DNA of 64,000 nt. Origin: Pinus tabuliformis. Its lineage: Eukaryota; Streptophyta; Pinopsida; Pinales; Pinaceae. The notes under the pieces are model-generated. The model was not told where the DNA came from. It was given only the letters and a program-made list of their open reading frames with translations, and searched no databases. The stretch lies in contig CM062819.1 of assembly GCA_031772625.1 (NCBI GenBank), positions 825,075,003 to 825,139,002 of the forward strand, given 5' to 3'. Positions 35,453-46,876 of this stretch are shown here, piece by piece. How positions within the stretch are numbered: position 1 is the first letter of the stretch; each line of letters begins with the position of its first letter. The translations under genes were made by a program, and so were the position numbers.

Positions 35453-37291
35453 GTGTTGATCTCATTTGCTCTTGAGGGTATGTTTCAAGTGGCTCATTAA
35501 TCATGCCGCAGAAACCCTTTGAAGGAAGGCTTGACACTTATCCAGCACCTTTCAGAGGACGTTTTACCCATTGCTTAGAAAAGACATGACCTTGTTGCTC
35601 CAACATTGCCTTTATGAGATGTACGTTGGGCTTTGATGAGACTCCACATGGTTGTATGCCCCCTGCTACACCTCCAAATGTTGAAACGATGTAATAATAA
35701 GCCAAGGCGTTGGCTTGTTTAATGATGTGCCCAAATGGACCCAAGACACCCCATGTGCCCTAGAAGGGTGATGTGAGCCTTCTTAGAGATGACATCATGG
35801 TGGATGAGGAGTTATTTGGAGATATACCCATGCACTTTGATGATTTCTTAGAGTGAGGAACACTCATGAGCCTCTTTGTCACTTGCTTGATGGAGATTGT
35901 CCATTTTGAGAGGATGACATCATCATGGAGAGCCTTTATTCCCACACGTGTGGGTTATTTTGATGTATTTATCATGTTTTGAAGCTATCTTAAGGTTGGT
36001 TTGTGACCTTTAGGCCTAGTTGAATGCTCAAGTAAACTTTTTAGGGCTTTTACTTGTAAATTAATGAAAAGTGACTTGGTTACCCTCATATAAATAGAGG
36101 GAAGTCACTTTCATTTGTATCATCACACTTCACAACACTTTGCTTTCTTGTAAGAAGTGCACACTAGCTCTCTTGTTCTTTTCTCTTGGACACAATGTGA
36201 TCTTGGTGGAGCGAATTGTCTTGGGAGGGATATTTTTGCATGAGGAGACTTGTCTTGGATTGATGAAGTGATTCTTGATTGAATGGTGTAAGTTTATTGC
36301 TGATTTTCTTCCATTTTGCATGCAAATTTTTGAAATTAGGGTTTCTTTGTGCCATATTAAAAAGTGCAATATCTTTTATGAAATCTTGTTTCTTTATGCT
36401 TTGCAAAATTAGTCTTTCAAGAATTCGTCAAAGAAACTTCATTTATGCCTCCTCTGATCTTAAATCTCCACTTAAAGGAAGTCGCTACAGTTTCTAAGAG
36501 AGGCTTCTTAGTCATCCACCCACCTCATTCAGATTCCTCTATATTTAACCTTGCCATCATTGACTCCATCGCCCAATCGGGAGAAAATACTATACTAGCT
36601 TGTGATGGTCATTTAAATTTCTTCTTTTCCCTTAAATTTATAGTAACTAGGGTTATTGTTAGCTTAAATCTGCATCTAATAGCAATTTATTGTCCATTTG
36701 TTATTACCCTATTGAAAGGGATCACATTTAATAAATATAAAAAGGTAAAACCTAGCATTAATTGCATCTTTTCACCCAAAATTATGGCTTATGTCTTGAT
36801 TTTAATTGTTGTCATATGCATTTTCAGCCATTTAAAACCATTGTTTATTTAACCCTAGCTTCCCTCCTTCATAGCCTTTGCTCCTTTGTTGATACTATCA
36901 CTCATAGGCTATTTTCTCAAGTTGTTATATGCCATTGTGTGCCCAAAATCTGCATATCATACAAACCCTAACTTATAGCAGCTTTCTGCTAAGTCATATA
37001 GGTCTTAGGAAGGTGTAATTGAAGTCTAGGCAACTCCTATCTCGACCTATCAAGGCTTGGCCAGTACCTTTTCCTTCAATTATTAGACCTTCCATCACCT
37101 TTTAGCCCTCCTTGGCTGAATACCTTGTCGTTGACCTTTTGCAGGGAAGCCTCCAAAATGGGGATAATATCCACCACTAAATAGCTGAAGAGAAGCCACT
37201 AAGGTGACAGTGGTAGCCAGTCTCTTCTTGCCATGAAACCTAGGTTGCCTAGTGAGGCTTTGCACTAGGCCTGCTAGATTTTGTGGTAACA
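35453..37291 (+). repeat. LTR-like segment with TATA box
   Basis: Contains a TATAAATA box at about 36090 in the context CCTCATATAAATAGAGGG, followed by a TCATCACACTTC leader-like tract. It ends in a CTGCTAGATTTTGTGGTAACA block at about 37291 shared with 13190-14600. Probably one long plus-strand LTR, interrupted by the hAT element at 34256. No gene seen. Confidence 0.45.
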
Positions 37292-37701
37292 TGACAAAAA
37301 TTGTGTTTTAGTAAATTAGAAAATGGTATTTCAAAGGTTGTTGAGTATAAAGTTCAATTACACGACCCTCAATAGGATTATGCCCAAAAGCCAAAATATG
37401 AATAGGTACCATTTAACTAAACTCTATGTAAAGGATTGTCCCTTAGAAAAAGATCCCTATCTAGAAAGAGCATCAATCATAGCCAGACCAAGAGAATCCA
37501 AGATCCCCTCCCCAACCATAACCCAAATCCTTATAGAGGTGCTAAAGTAGACTAATAGTAGTTCTCTAAAGCAATACCAGAGCCCTCACCGAAGCAGCCA
37601 GAAAGCATTCCAAGGAAATCAGAAATCAACAAAAAAGTGAAAACAATCAAATTGGTTGTCAAGAATGAGAATATACTTGAGCCATCATTTACCATGGATT
37701 A
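37292..37701. other. No gene seen
   Basis: A short non-coding stretch between an LTR-like segment and TR-GAG element A. Confidence 0.4.
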
Positions 37702-39812
37702 TGTTGCAAAATGTAACTACTGTCGGTCTTAATAATTGTATTTGAGTCATAATGTAATGTATTGTTAAAAGAAAGAAAAAGGAATTTTATTGTAAAAGAA
37801 TTTGACTTATTAAAGCATGGGTTGCATGCTTGGGTCAATGGTTTTTAAGTCAAAGCCTCCATTGTAGGCTTCTAGGGTTTATGTCAAGAGTTTGTCTTTG
37901 TCATCATGTAAAAGACCCTTCTTGTGCTTCATCTATCAAGAAAGAAATTTATATTGATGTAAATTAGGTCTTTTAGGCCTCCTCCACCAAGTTAGCCTCA
38001 ACCTGGACAATCAACCTAAATAAGAGGCAAAATCCACTATATAAAGGCAGCAACTCAACCTCATTTGGAGCACATCCACAACAAGTACGATTTGCAATTG
38101 TTGGTGAAGGAAAAAGGGTGCGAAATTCAAGGAAGAAGGATAAAACTCTAGCAAAGGAGAAGGAAGTCTTTGTCAAGAAAAAGAAGTCGAATTTTCTCCC
38201 TCTACTCTCACATGTGCAAAACTCTGAAGCTATTGGGGAGGCCGAAATTTCAGACCTGTAGTAGGTCCGAAATTTTGGAAACTGGGGGCCAGAGATTATG
38301 TGTTGTTGTTGGGTTGAAGCTGGGAAGCAAGAAGAGACTACTGAAGTTTGCATAATCATCTTGGAAGGCTAACTTGGTGGAGGAGGAAGGTCTTTTTGGT
38401 CAGATCTAAGGTCTTGGTTGTTGAGAAATCTAGGGCATCAATAGTTAGGTGATTTCTCTACTTTGATAAGTGCTTGTGAGAGCTTTTTCACTTCTTGATT
38501 ATAATCTTCTCTTGCTTATGTTATTACAGAGTTCTTTCTCATCAAGACAATTACCAATGCATGAACAATAAAGGAGACAAGAGACACCATATGCACGTTG
38601 TCAGCCAAGGCCAAAACCTCTCACTCTTTGAGAGGAAAACCCAAACAAATTCTTCTTATAGAACCTTCAATTGACGAATGCCAAGACCATGACAAAGACC
38701 CTTGACACTAGAGCCCTTCCAAGACTAAGTCACAAGCCTCCTCTTCACCCTTAGATCAATGTTGCTCTTCCTCTTCCCCTTCTTCGCTTCCTTCAGAATT
38801 TCAGCCTCTTCTTGTAGGTCTGCAACTCTTTTCTTTTCAACAAAAACCCTAGATCAAGCTTTTGATCCTTGAATAGTCTCCTATAGAAGAGAGACTCCTT
38901 TCTCTTCTACTCGGCTTCCTTCAGTGAAGTCTTCACCCAATCTAAATCACTTTTGTATAACTGCGATCTTCGACCTCCCTTTGCCAACTTCGAATCTGCA
39001 ATCTTCACACATGTGAGGGTAGACTAGCCCAAAAACAGTCCACCAATGATGTCACTTTCTACGCTTTTCTTCCTTCATTCCTCGCTGATGTTAAGGGCTC
39101 CTTCTAGAGTGATTTTCGCACTTGGTTATCTCTAATGTTCCTGACTGAATTGTTTTTCTTCCAAATGAGGTCGAGCACTGCTATATATAGTGGTTTGCCC
39201 ATGACAATTAGGTCGACATGATCACTGGAGTAGGCCGACTTCATCTTTCTAGAATAATCCTTTCATTGTAGGCTAACTTGAGAGAGGACTAGTAACAAGG
39301 TCTTGGAGGGTGAATTACAAAAACAAATTTGACTTTTACAATGTGTAACATATCTTCAATACATGACAATGACTCTTTAGACTTTTATGACTAGATGACA
39401 AAATCCCTAAGGGCTCACAATGGGAGCCTTAACTAAAAATAAAATCTCTTGCTCATGAAACCCATGATGCAAGCATTACAATAATTTTATTTTTCTTCTT
39501 TACATCTTTTACATAAAATCGCAATTACATGTCATTATGACCACTGATCCTAGTTACACTTCTCAATATTGGTTTGTCTCAACTTGATTTGAATCTATTA
39601 GTGGAAGAGTTTGACTAGGTATTCCCCTATAGAGGGGTTTTAGCCCTAGCTGAGTGTCTACATCTGGTGTCATTAATCTTCATGTTTTGATTTGATAATT
39701 GCTTGATAAAAGAAGATTAAAGAAGAACATAAAGAAAGTTAATAAGACTATAAGAATATCACAAGTAATTATCAACACAAGAGAATCTTCCTGCCTCTCT
39801 GATTTTCTAACA
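37702..39812 (+). repeat. 5' LTR of element A, interrupted
   Basis: Starts TGTTGCAAAATGTAACTAC and ends GATTTTCTAACA. It has a TATATAAAGG promoter box at about 38040 and a CCCCTATAGAGGGG hairpin at 39624-39637. Without the inserted solo LTR (38419-39568) and its duplicated 5 bases, it is about 956 bp. Confidence 0.8.
38419..39568 (-). mobile_element. Solo LTR, 1150 bp, inside LTR A
   Basis: Plus-strand edges are TGTTGAGAAATC and CACTTCTCAATA; the LTR ends were probably TGTTGAGAA and TTCTCAACA before one G-to-A change. A perfect 5-bp target duplication TTGGT flanks it (38414-38418 and 39569-39573). On the minus strand it reads TATTGAGAAGTGTAAC, like the other LTRs here, with a TATATATAG box near 39185. 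It is a related family member left by LTR-LTR recombination. Confidence 0.85.
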
Positions 39813-39824
39813 TGGCATCAGAGT
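39813..39824 (+). promoter_or_regulatory. Primer-binding site of element A
   Basis: TGGCATCAGAGT directly after the 5' LTR, one or two changes from the initiator-Met tRNA primer site TGGTATCAGAGC. Confidence 0.8.
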
Positions 39825-39939
39825 TAAGGTGAAGGACGAAAGAAAAAGGCAGCTTGAAGATCTATTGAAAGAAGGGTTAAGAAGGAAGGAACAAGAGAAG
39901 CCTACTCCCTATATCAAGAAAAGGAGATATTATAAATTA

Positions 39940-40739
39940 TATGGCAACCTCAATGAAGACATAAAATAAGCTAGAAGGAGCCTCCAATTATAGGGCTTGG
40001 AGGAAGAGAATGGATCTTATTCTTGTTAAGCATAAAGTTTTGGATTTTGCTCAAGAAAAAGTTAAGAAACCTACAGATGATGCAGGAAAGGAAGAGTACA
40101 AGGAAATTGACATATTGACCATGAATTTAATAGTAGATGGAGTGAAGGACAATCTAATCCCATACATATCCAATATAGACTCTGCACAAGAAATGTATGA
40201 AGCCCTTTCCAAGTTGTTTACCATCAAGAACATTTGTCAGAGAGCTAGTCTTAAGAATGAACTAAGAATAATAAAGATGAAAAAAGATGATAATGTGTCA
40301 TCATATTTTGTAAGGATCTCTAGAATAAGAGATGAATTCCAAGTGATTAATGAAGTTGTACCAGACAAAGAACTTGTGATTGTTGCACTACTAGGTCTAC
40401 TAAAATCTTGGAGCTCTTTTGCAACAGGAATTAGCAATTGGAAGGATACTCCAACCTTTGAACAAAGGTGGAATGCATGCAGTGCATCTCATTAGCAAGT
40501 AACAAAAAGGAGGATGAAGAGAACAATACTTCTACAAGAAGTTCAAAGGACCAAAGAAGAAGGTTGATCTATCAAAGATTGAATGCTACAATTGTCATAA
40601 GATGGGACACTACAAAAGTCAATGTCTTGAGAATCCAAGAAATAAGAAGAGAGAAAGAGAACATGCAAATGTTGTTGATGAAGCTCCACCCAAGAAAAAC
40701 AAGACTGAAGAATCTGAAGTCAAAGACTTATACTATTAA
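39940..40739 (+). pseudogene. Gag of element A (copia-type), frameshifted
   Basis: A start at 39940 (MATSMKT) meets an early stop. The main body runs 40010-40495 with KDNLIPYISNIDSAQEMYEA, a LFTIKNICQRASLKNELR helix and LGLLKSWSSFATGI, typical of copia Gag (UBN2-like). After a stop and frameshift a CCHC zinc knuckle follows at about 40580-40625 (CYNCHKMGHYKSQC). The protein ends EVKDLYY-stop at 40739. No pol ORF follows. Gag forms the RNA-packaging particle; this copy is broken. Confidence 0.85.
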
Positions 40740-41113
40740 GTCTTCTCTTACATATCCTTCTAAGTCTACTATTTTAAGTTTTGTAATGTTTTCTTTTATG
40801 TTTTGATTTCTAGAGTTTGTAGATCTAATATATCTTGTTAGAACTTTTTGGATTGTTTAAGTTGTAGGTATCCCTCAGAAAGACTAGATTAAGAGGGAGC
40901 CTTCACCATTTTACCAAAATATAAGTATATTGTTCTTTGTTTCATCTTTCATGTTTGGTTTCCTCCTCACATCGAGATTTGTTTGTATTGTATACTCATA
41001 ATATTTTTCTTTATAGGTAGATTTTAGACTTATGTTTGGTTATGTAGATAGAGATTTTGAATTTACCACAATTTTAAGAGAAATTCTTCGGCATAAATCA
41101 CAAGATAAATCAT

Positions 41114-41160
41114 TTGTCGACACGTTTCGAACCAACAAGTGTGGTTCATCGTCAGGACAA
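41114..41160 (-). ncRNA. Hammerhead ribozyme motif, well-preserved
   Basis: On the minus strand: TTGTC (stem I), CTGACGA core, one extra T, GAACCA stem II, 7-nt loop, TGGTTC, GAA, then AC-GT-GT (2-bp stem III), cleavage-site C, and GACAA closing stem I. Stem I is 5 bp and stem II 6 bp, all Watson-Crick. A minimal helix III is what Penelope-associated hammerheads have. The extra U beside A9 departs from the consensus. Confidence 0.7.
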
Positions 41161-41390
41161 GTTGAAGAAACAGATCCAGCTTAGCAAGTTAAATAGTCTG
41201 AGCAAAGACTCCAATGGCTATCCTGACTAACGGCTAATTTTGACTTTAGGACCAGAGTCAAGATTTAATGGAAATTAGTTAAATTATGTGAATATATAAA
41301 TATAAATTAATTTAAAAGTTGTTAAAGGTTAGTTAAAAAGGTATTGTTTAATAATTAAAAATTATAATTCGTTATTTAAATGGGACTTAA

Positions 41391-41393
<3 letters not shown>

Positions 41394-41428
<35 letters not shown>

Positions 41429-41430
41429 AA
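41394..41430. repeat. (TG)n(TA)n microsatellite
   Basis: A short run of TG then TA dinucleotides inside the Penelope-like 3' region. Confidence 0.9.
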
Positions 41431-41541
41431 GAAATATATACAAGGGTTAGTTAGAAACTTATTGGAACGAGAAAATAATTTAAAAATAAAAATTGGAATA
41501 TACATAAAAAAATTGGAATTTACCACAATGTTATTTGGGAA

Positions 41542-41588
41542 TTGTTGACGTTTCAAATCCAAAAGTGGATCCATCTTCAGGACAAAGA
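41542..41588 (-). ncRNA. Second hammerhead motif, partly decayed
   Basis: On the minus strand: TTTGTC, CTGAAGA, extra T, GGATCC, 6-nt loop, GGATTT, GAAACGTC, AACAA. Stem II has two G-U pairs, stem III lacks a loop, and one base of stem I mismatches. It sits in the second copy of the same terminal-repeat motif. Confidence 0.55.
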
Positions 41589-42183
41589 ACTGAAGAAAGA
41601 TAAGGCAAACAAATGAATAAATAAATAAACAAAAGAAATCACAACAAACCTAAAATGTCGGCTAAGAAAACAAATATATGAATAATAACTAAAAATAATA
41701 ACCTAATAAATATGAAAATAACCTAAATATTACACTTGAATAAATAATTTATACACTTGAAAAGAATAATTATTAGAATAATGTTAATAAATAAATAAAG
41801 ATACCTATTAATATTATTAAGGTAAATTAATAGTGGCAAATTAATAATAATTTTTAGTAATTAAATAAAATCATTAAGATACCTTAATTATAATTAAATT
41901 AAATAATCAAGATATCTTAATTGTAACGTTAATTAATACAATAAAGAATATTATTAATTATAAATAATGTTATTTAATCACTTTCTAATAATATAAAATG
42001 TTTATTGAAATACTTTTATGGTTAAGATAATGTTAAAATCAATTATATTATAAAATAATGTTATAGTTATTGTTAAGATTAATGCATATTAAAATTAAAT
42101 TAGAATTCAAACAAGGGGAAGAGAGTCATACCTGAGAGGAAGAAGAATCACCCATTTCCCGAATTAGAGGAAACCAATTGTTG

Positions 42184-42480
42184 CTAATCTCGATCCCACC
42201 ATCTTTGTTCAGCTCGAGGATGCTTTATTATTTCCAAGGTTTCTCTGATTTTCCTCTTTTCATAGCGGTCTTCTCTAGCGATGATCTTAGCGCTTTCTAG
42301 ACAAATATGATGCTTAGTTTTTGATGAATGCTCTGCAAGCAATGAGGTGCAAGATTGTTCATTTCTAATGTTAGCTTCATGCTCTTTTAGTCTCCTTTTC
42401 AATGAACGTCCTACCTCCCCGATATAACTTTTACCACATGAGCAATCAATCTTGCATACTCCTTTAAGCTAATTATGCTC
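42184..42480 (-). pseudogene. GIY-YIG endonuclease domain of the Penelope-like element
   Basis: The minus strand encodes VCKIDCSCGKSYIGEVGRS (near 42455-42400), then SLKRRLKEHEANIRNE. These match the GIY-YIG fold of Penelope endonucleases: K/I-containing first strand, S/YIG second motif, catalytic Arg in the R-x-x-x-H helix, and paired Cys residues just before. It continues with EHSSKTKHHICLESAKIIA and ends WWDRD-stop at 42184. The domain nicks target DNA for reverse transcription. A stop lies upstream of it (near 42470). Confidence 0.88.
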
Positions 42481-42489
42481 AATATTGTC

Positions 42490-43135
42490 CTTGAAAATTT
42501 TCATTCTTTGCTTGATTGTTCTTGTTGTTGTTAACTAAGTCATGATATCCTTTTTATCCAAAATCCTTGAAATCTTGTCAATAACTCCCTAGATGTAGGG
42601 GCGGTAGACCTTATCACTAAGAGTCCTAGGGTTTTCAGTTTTTAGTTTTCCTTCAGATCTTTCCATAGCCTTCCTAATGTCCTTGTGTCTATATCCCAAA
42701 TTCCTTAAGACCGAGGCCAGGTGGTTCAATTCTTCAATTAGGTTATCTACATCAGAGATCTTGAGGGCCCTAACCGCAAGAGTGTTAAGACCACCAAACT
42801 TCTGAGTAGGATGATGGTAGGAATCAGCATGTAGGTAGCTCTAAATATGAGTTTTGAATTTTCTTTCTGCAAACTTGATGCCCTAATTTTCCATCATCCC
42901 TCTTTGTGATTAGAACGTCCAGGAACAGAATGTTATTGTTTTCCTCCATTTCCATAGTAAACTTAATCTCAAAAGAGATAGAATTTAAGTGACTGAAAAA
43001 CCTTTGAAGCTCCACTTTACCATGGGTCCATTTTACGTTCGTGTCATCAACAAACCTCTTCCACCACATTGGCTTCAGAGGGTGGGATTCCAGAGCCGCC
43101 TTCTCAAAATTTTCCATGAATAGGTTTGCAACAAA
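42490..43135 (-). pseudogene. Penelope-like reverse transcriptase, C-terminal part
   Basis: Starts inside the RT palm: FVANLFMENFEKAALE, then PMWWKRFVDDTNVKW, where FVDD is the catalytic motif C. It proceeds through HLNSISFEIKFTMEMEENN and ILFLDVLITKRDDGKLGH, characteristic of Penelope RTs, to a thumb-like region reaching about 42490. Motifs A and B lie upstream of the truncation. Several stops and frameshifts are present (for example near 42824 and 42585). Confidence 0.88.
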
Positions 43136-43439
43136 TTTTCTTTATATTCTCCTTGGTAGGAAAGCTTGCAGAATACACAAAGGATATGGAGGAAACTTCA
43201 AAGAATAGACTTGAATCATGAAAGAAGCTTTCTTGCAAAAGAAGCCCCTTCAGAGAAAAATGATGTCCTAGAAGGTTTGTTAAAGAACAAAGGTATGTCT
43301 TAGAGTACAAGATTTGTTGCAAGATTCGCTTTATACAAAAAGGTAAGATCATTCTTCTTTTGAAATTTGTATTGCATTACTAACATTTTTATGTCATAGG
43401 TTTTGAATCATAAAGATTCTTGTTAGGGTGATTAATCAT

Positions 43440-44060
43440 TAGATTGAATCCACCCTCATTATACTATCTCTTGTCATTTGATCATTCTTGTGAAACCCTA
43501 ACCTTTAGGGTTCACTGTAAACCCTAGCCTCTTGATGCTAAGGGTATATCAATGTTCATTATGAAACCCTAGTCTTCTTAGGGTTTGTTGATAAAGTCTA
43601 GAACATGTGATGAAATCCTATTCTTTTGAAGTGTAGGGTTTTGGTAATGTCGTGGTAAAAACCCTAGCCCTTTGGAGTTCGACTAAGTTATATAATGAAA
43701 CCATAGAGATGAAATGCCAGTACGATATCTTGATTGTTGATGAAATCTAAGGTAGAGAGATATTCTAGGGCATGATAATGAAACCCTAGAAGTATATTGT
43801 TTTCGATTATTAATATGATTTAGTTTTGATGATAAAATCTAGGGTTTGCGACAAACCTTGGTAGAGTTTGACATGTAATTCTAAAGGCATATTGTTGAAA
43901 CCTTATATGTATACTACTATGATTGGATTATTATTTGATTGAATTGCCGATATCTAAGGCTTTGTCTCGAAGATGGAATCTAGCGTTTATGACAAAACCC
44001 TAGCAAGAAGTTGACGTCTAGTATGTAAAAAGATGCAACCCTTGCTAATTATGAACCTAG
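43440..44060 (+). repeat. AAACCCTA (telo-box) rich region of element A
   Basis: Many AAACCCTA and TAGGGTTT words on both orientations at irregular spacing within the non-coding part of element A (for example 43495, 43527, 43584, 43661). The same property is found at 53040-53950 in element B. Confidence 0.75.
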
Positions 44061-45100
44061 CTAGGTTTAGGTATTTAATGTCCAAAGCTTGAATGTTTTG
44101 ATGCTTCCATTGCAATGATATGATTTTGATATGGTTGACTTCATGCTTCTATATATTTGTATTTGGTTGTATTTGCTATTAAAGTTTTTCACGTGCATAA
44201 TCTTCAAAATGTTAATATATTCATAATTGAAGATGATAATAATAATGAGCATGATGAAGGAAGCTACAAGAATAATGATGATCAAGATGACCTTGATGCC
44301 ATGAGAAAGAAATGAAGCCTTGAAAGGTTGAAGTCTCTCCAATGCTATAAAAGAAGGAAGTTGTTGAGTTGAGAGGGAGCTTGGATAGAAGAAAGGGTAT
44401 ATCTCCCTAGTTAAGAGGGAGGACATATTATGACAGCCATAGTAAATACCTTGAAGAAAGAATGAAATCGAAGAATGAATGAAAGTACTACAGATAGATT
44501 TGCAAACAAAAGACTTGAGAAGTATTGAGGTTGTATTTGGTGCTACTGAAGAAGTGAAAGAAGAAGAAAGCTTCCGACAAGTTGTATTTGGATAACTTGA
44601 TGATGATATAAGTAGCATCAGAATGACCCTGAAGGTTTGTGTTTACTTGTATATATATTTGAAGATTCATCACTGATTGGGATTGTGATTGCGGGATCTC
44701 TCCATAAAAGGTTGAATGTTTGAAGCATGCTTGGTGGATATATCTAGTTTAGTTAATAAGGAGAGATAAAGCATTGTATGGCGACAAGATGCTTGGGAGG
44801 ACATCTAGTCAGCCTATGTGTTGATGTCTAGATCCCGAAGTAGGGAGGGTGTCATTGGTCTTGGAGCTCCAACCTTGGATATGCACCTAGATCCCTAGGT
44901 TGGTGTTAGAGCTTAAAAGCTTGATGGTACCTAGAGTGGATAAAGCTTGAGTACACCTTAGTCCCACCCAATTAGAGTACCTTGGTCAGGTATCTAATCT
45001 GTAGCACTGTGTGTTGTAACTCTTCATAGAGCATTTCATTTTGAGATCTTCCATGTACCTCTATATATATATATATGTAATTATGAATACCTCCCTAGTT

Positions 45101-45109
45101 AAGAGGGAG
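45101..45109 (+). other. Polypurine tract of element A
   Basis: AAGAGGGAG directly abutting the 3' LTR start, identical to those of elements B and C. Confidence 0.85.
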
Positions 45110-45824
45110 TGTTGAAAAATGTAACTAGTGTCCGTCTTCATAATTGTGATTGTAAAAGAAATTGACTTATTAAAGCAACAAGTCTGCCTAAATAAGAGGC
45201 AGAATCCACTATATAAAGGCAGCAACTCGACCTCATTTGGAGCACATCCACAACAAGTTCGATCTACAGTTGTTGGTGAAGGAAAACGGGTGTGAAATTC
45301 AAGGAAGAAGAAAACCTTAGTGAAGGAGAAGGAAGTCTTTGTCAAGCAAAAGAAGTCGAATTTTCTCTCTCTACTCTCACACGTGTGAAATTCTGAAGCT
45401 GGTGGGAGGCCGAAATTTCAGATCTACAGTAGGGCCGAAACTATGGAAGTTGAGGGCCGAAAATTTTGTGTTGTTGTTGGGTTGAATCTGAGAGGCAAGA
45501 AGAGACTACTGCAGTTTGCAGAATCATCTTGGAAGGTTGACATGGTGGAGGAGGAAGGTTTTTTTGGTTAGGTCTAAGGTCTTGATTTGTCTCAACTTGA
45601 TTTGAATCTATTAGTGGAAGAGTTTGACTGGGTTTCCCCTATAGAGGAGTTTTAGCCCTGGTTGAGTGCCTACATCTGGTGTCGTTGATCTTCATATTTT
45701 GATTTGATGATTGCTTGATGGAAGAAGATAAAAAAAAGAACATAAACAAAGTTAATAAGACTATAAGAATTTCACAAGTAATTATCAACGCAAGAGAATA
45801 TTTCTGCCTTTTTTATTTTCTAAA
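45110..45824 (+). repeat. 3' LTR of element A, shortened
   Basis: Starts TGTTGAAAAATGTAACTAG. TATATAAAGG box at about 45213 and hairpin at 45636-45648. It lacks about 200 bp present in the 5' LTR between the U3 start and the TATA region. Confidence 0.8.
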
Positions 45825-45879
45825 AAAATAGAGAAATATTATCTTGTAACTGTCTATTCATATCTTATTCAACCCTATT

Positions 45880-46440
45880 TTACTTTTGGTAAAATAAGAG
45901 GCCATCTAAAATGTACATACCATCTTTAACACCCTTCTTAATCTCAACTTCATTTACTTTTACATCAAGCATCTTCTTAAGCTTCTTGCTAATGCCTTCA
46001 TGAAGATATTTGCAAGCTAATCTTTAGTTTTATAGTGTACATTATGGCTTCATTATTCTGCACTTGCTCTGGAAAATGGTGATATTGGACCTCAATGTGC
46101 TTGCTCCTCATTTGAAAGTTGAAACAGTGGAACTTTTTGTATCTTTGTGATCTTGAACTTATTGAAGGTTTGTGTTACATAGAAACTTCTTGATCCATGT
46201 CACTTCACATGTTGCACTGATTCTATGGATAATAATGCAATAGTTGGTTTCTTCTTACTTATCATGCTCCCACCAAATTATCCTCATCCCACACTTAATG
46301 TGAAAATTCTAGTGGATTTTTCTTCATCAATGCAGCTTACCTGATTGGGATCTCTGTACCCAACCAATTTGAAGTCATCAACCAGTTCAAGTCCATCATG
46401 TAGTGTACCTTTCATGCAACTTGTTGATTTGTGTAGCTTG
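45880..46440 (-). pseudogene. Ty1/copia RNase H remnant
   Basis: The minus strand reads LELVDDFKLVGYRDPNQVSC and DEEKSTRIFTLSVG at about 46420-46280, then ISKKKPTIALLSIESV, FQMRSKHIEVQYHH and LANIFMKAL at later positions (down to about 46000). These are the copia RNase H domain in order, in several frames with stops. It belongs to neither A nor C and marks a separate insertion or rearrangement. Confidence 0.8.
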
Positions 46441-46519
46441 GGAGGTACTCCCACACCCTAGGGTACAAGGATTGGGAGGAGGTTGACCCACATGGCTGTT
46501 TTGTGGGTGAAGTACCCAA

Positions 46520-46876
46520 GCAACGAGCATCTACTCTAGGAAAGACCCAACTCCTTTTAATGAGTGGTGGGCTCAATGCATCCTGAAAGAGACTGGGATC
46601 AAGGCAAAGGATGATATTGAATCAAATGAGCAGTCTCAAGCCTTCATTGCAAGAACCAAGAACTTGAAGAAGGGAAAGTTTGGGAAGTCTAAGAAGAAGC
46701 AAGACATGTCCAAGGTTCAATGCTTTGGATGCAATGAATATGGACACTTTAAGAGGGACTATCCAAAAAAGCCAAACAACAAAAGAAAGGAAAGAAGTGA
46801 AGCTCACATGGCTGAAGAAATGGGAGAACTTGAGAAGAAGCCAAAGAAAGAAGATGTCAAGGATCTTTACTATTGA
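46520..46876 (+). pseudogene. Gag C-terminal part of element C
   Basis: The open frame has EWWAQCILKETGIKAKDDIE, a basic linker, and a zinc knuckle CFGCNEYGHFKRDY in which the last Cys is Tyr, so metal binding is probably lost. It ends EDVKDLYY-stop at 46876. The N-terminal part and the 5' LTR of C are missing. The terminal DLYY resembles the Gag ends of A and B. Confidence 0.8.

Larger units (their letters stand above)
41045..43135 (-). mobile_element. Penelope-like element, 5'-truncated, nested in A
   Basis: Minus-strand coding remains of a Penelope-like retroelement: the end of a reverse transcriptase, a GIY-YIG endonuclease, a 3' AT-rich stretch (42110-41590), then two copies of the terminal-repeat motif (41580-41515 and 41160-41045) carrying hammerhead-type sequences. 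The host sequence of element B (52790-52890) runs straight through the corresponding point, so this is an insertion into element A. Edges are approximate. Such elements were reported in conifers and interpreted as an ancient transfer from arthropods. Confidence 0.85.
37702..45824 (+). mobile_element. TR-GAG-like LTR element A (with nested insertions)
   Basis: Order: 5' LTR (37702-39812, split by a solo LTR), PBS, gag, long non-coding region holding a Penelope-like element, PPT and 3' LTR (45110-45824). No pol is present. The structure matches terminal-repeat elements that encode only Gag (TR-GAG). The 3' LTR is shortened by internal deletions relative to the 5' LTR and its last bases are mutated (CTAAAA instead of CTAACA). 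I could not identify a convincing target duplication. Confidence 0.8.

Noticed and set aside
37020-37291. Reading this block and 14460-14600 as a host gene exon pair
   Set aside because: Shared wording fits two copies of an LTR end (GGTAACA) much better than coding sequence.
44067-44618. 183-codon minus-strand frame
   Set aside because: Antisense to the non-coding part of element A, low complexity, not kept in element B.
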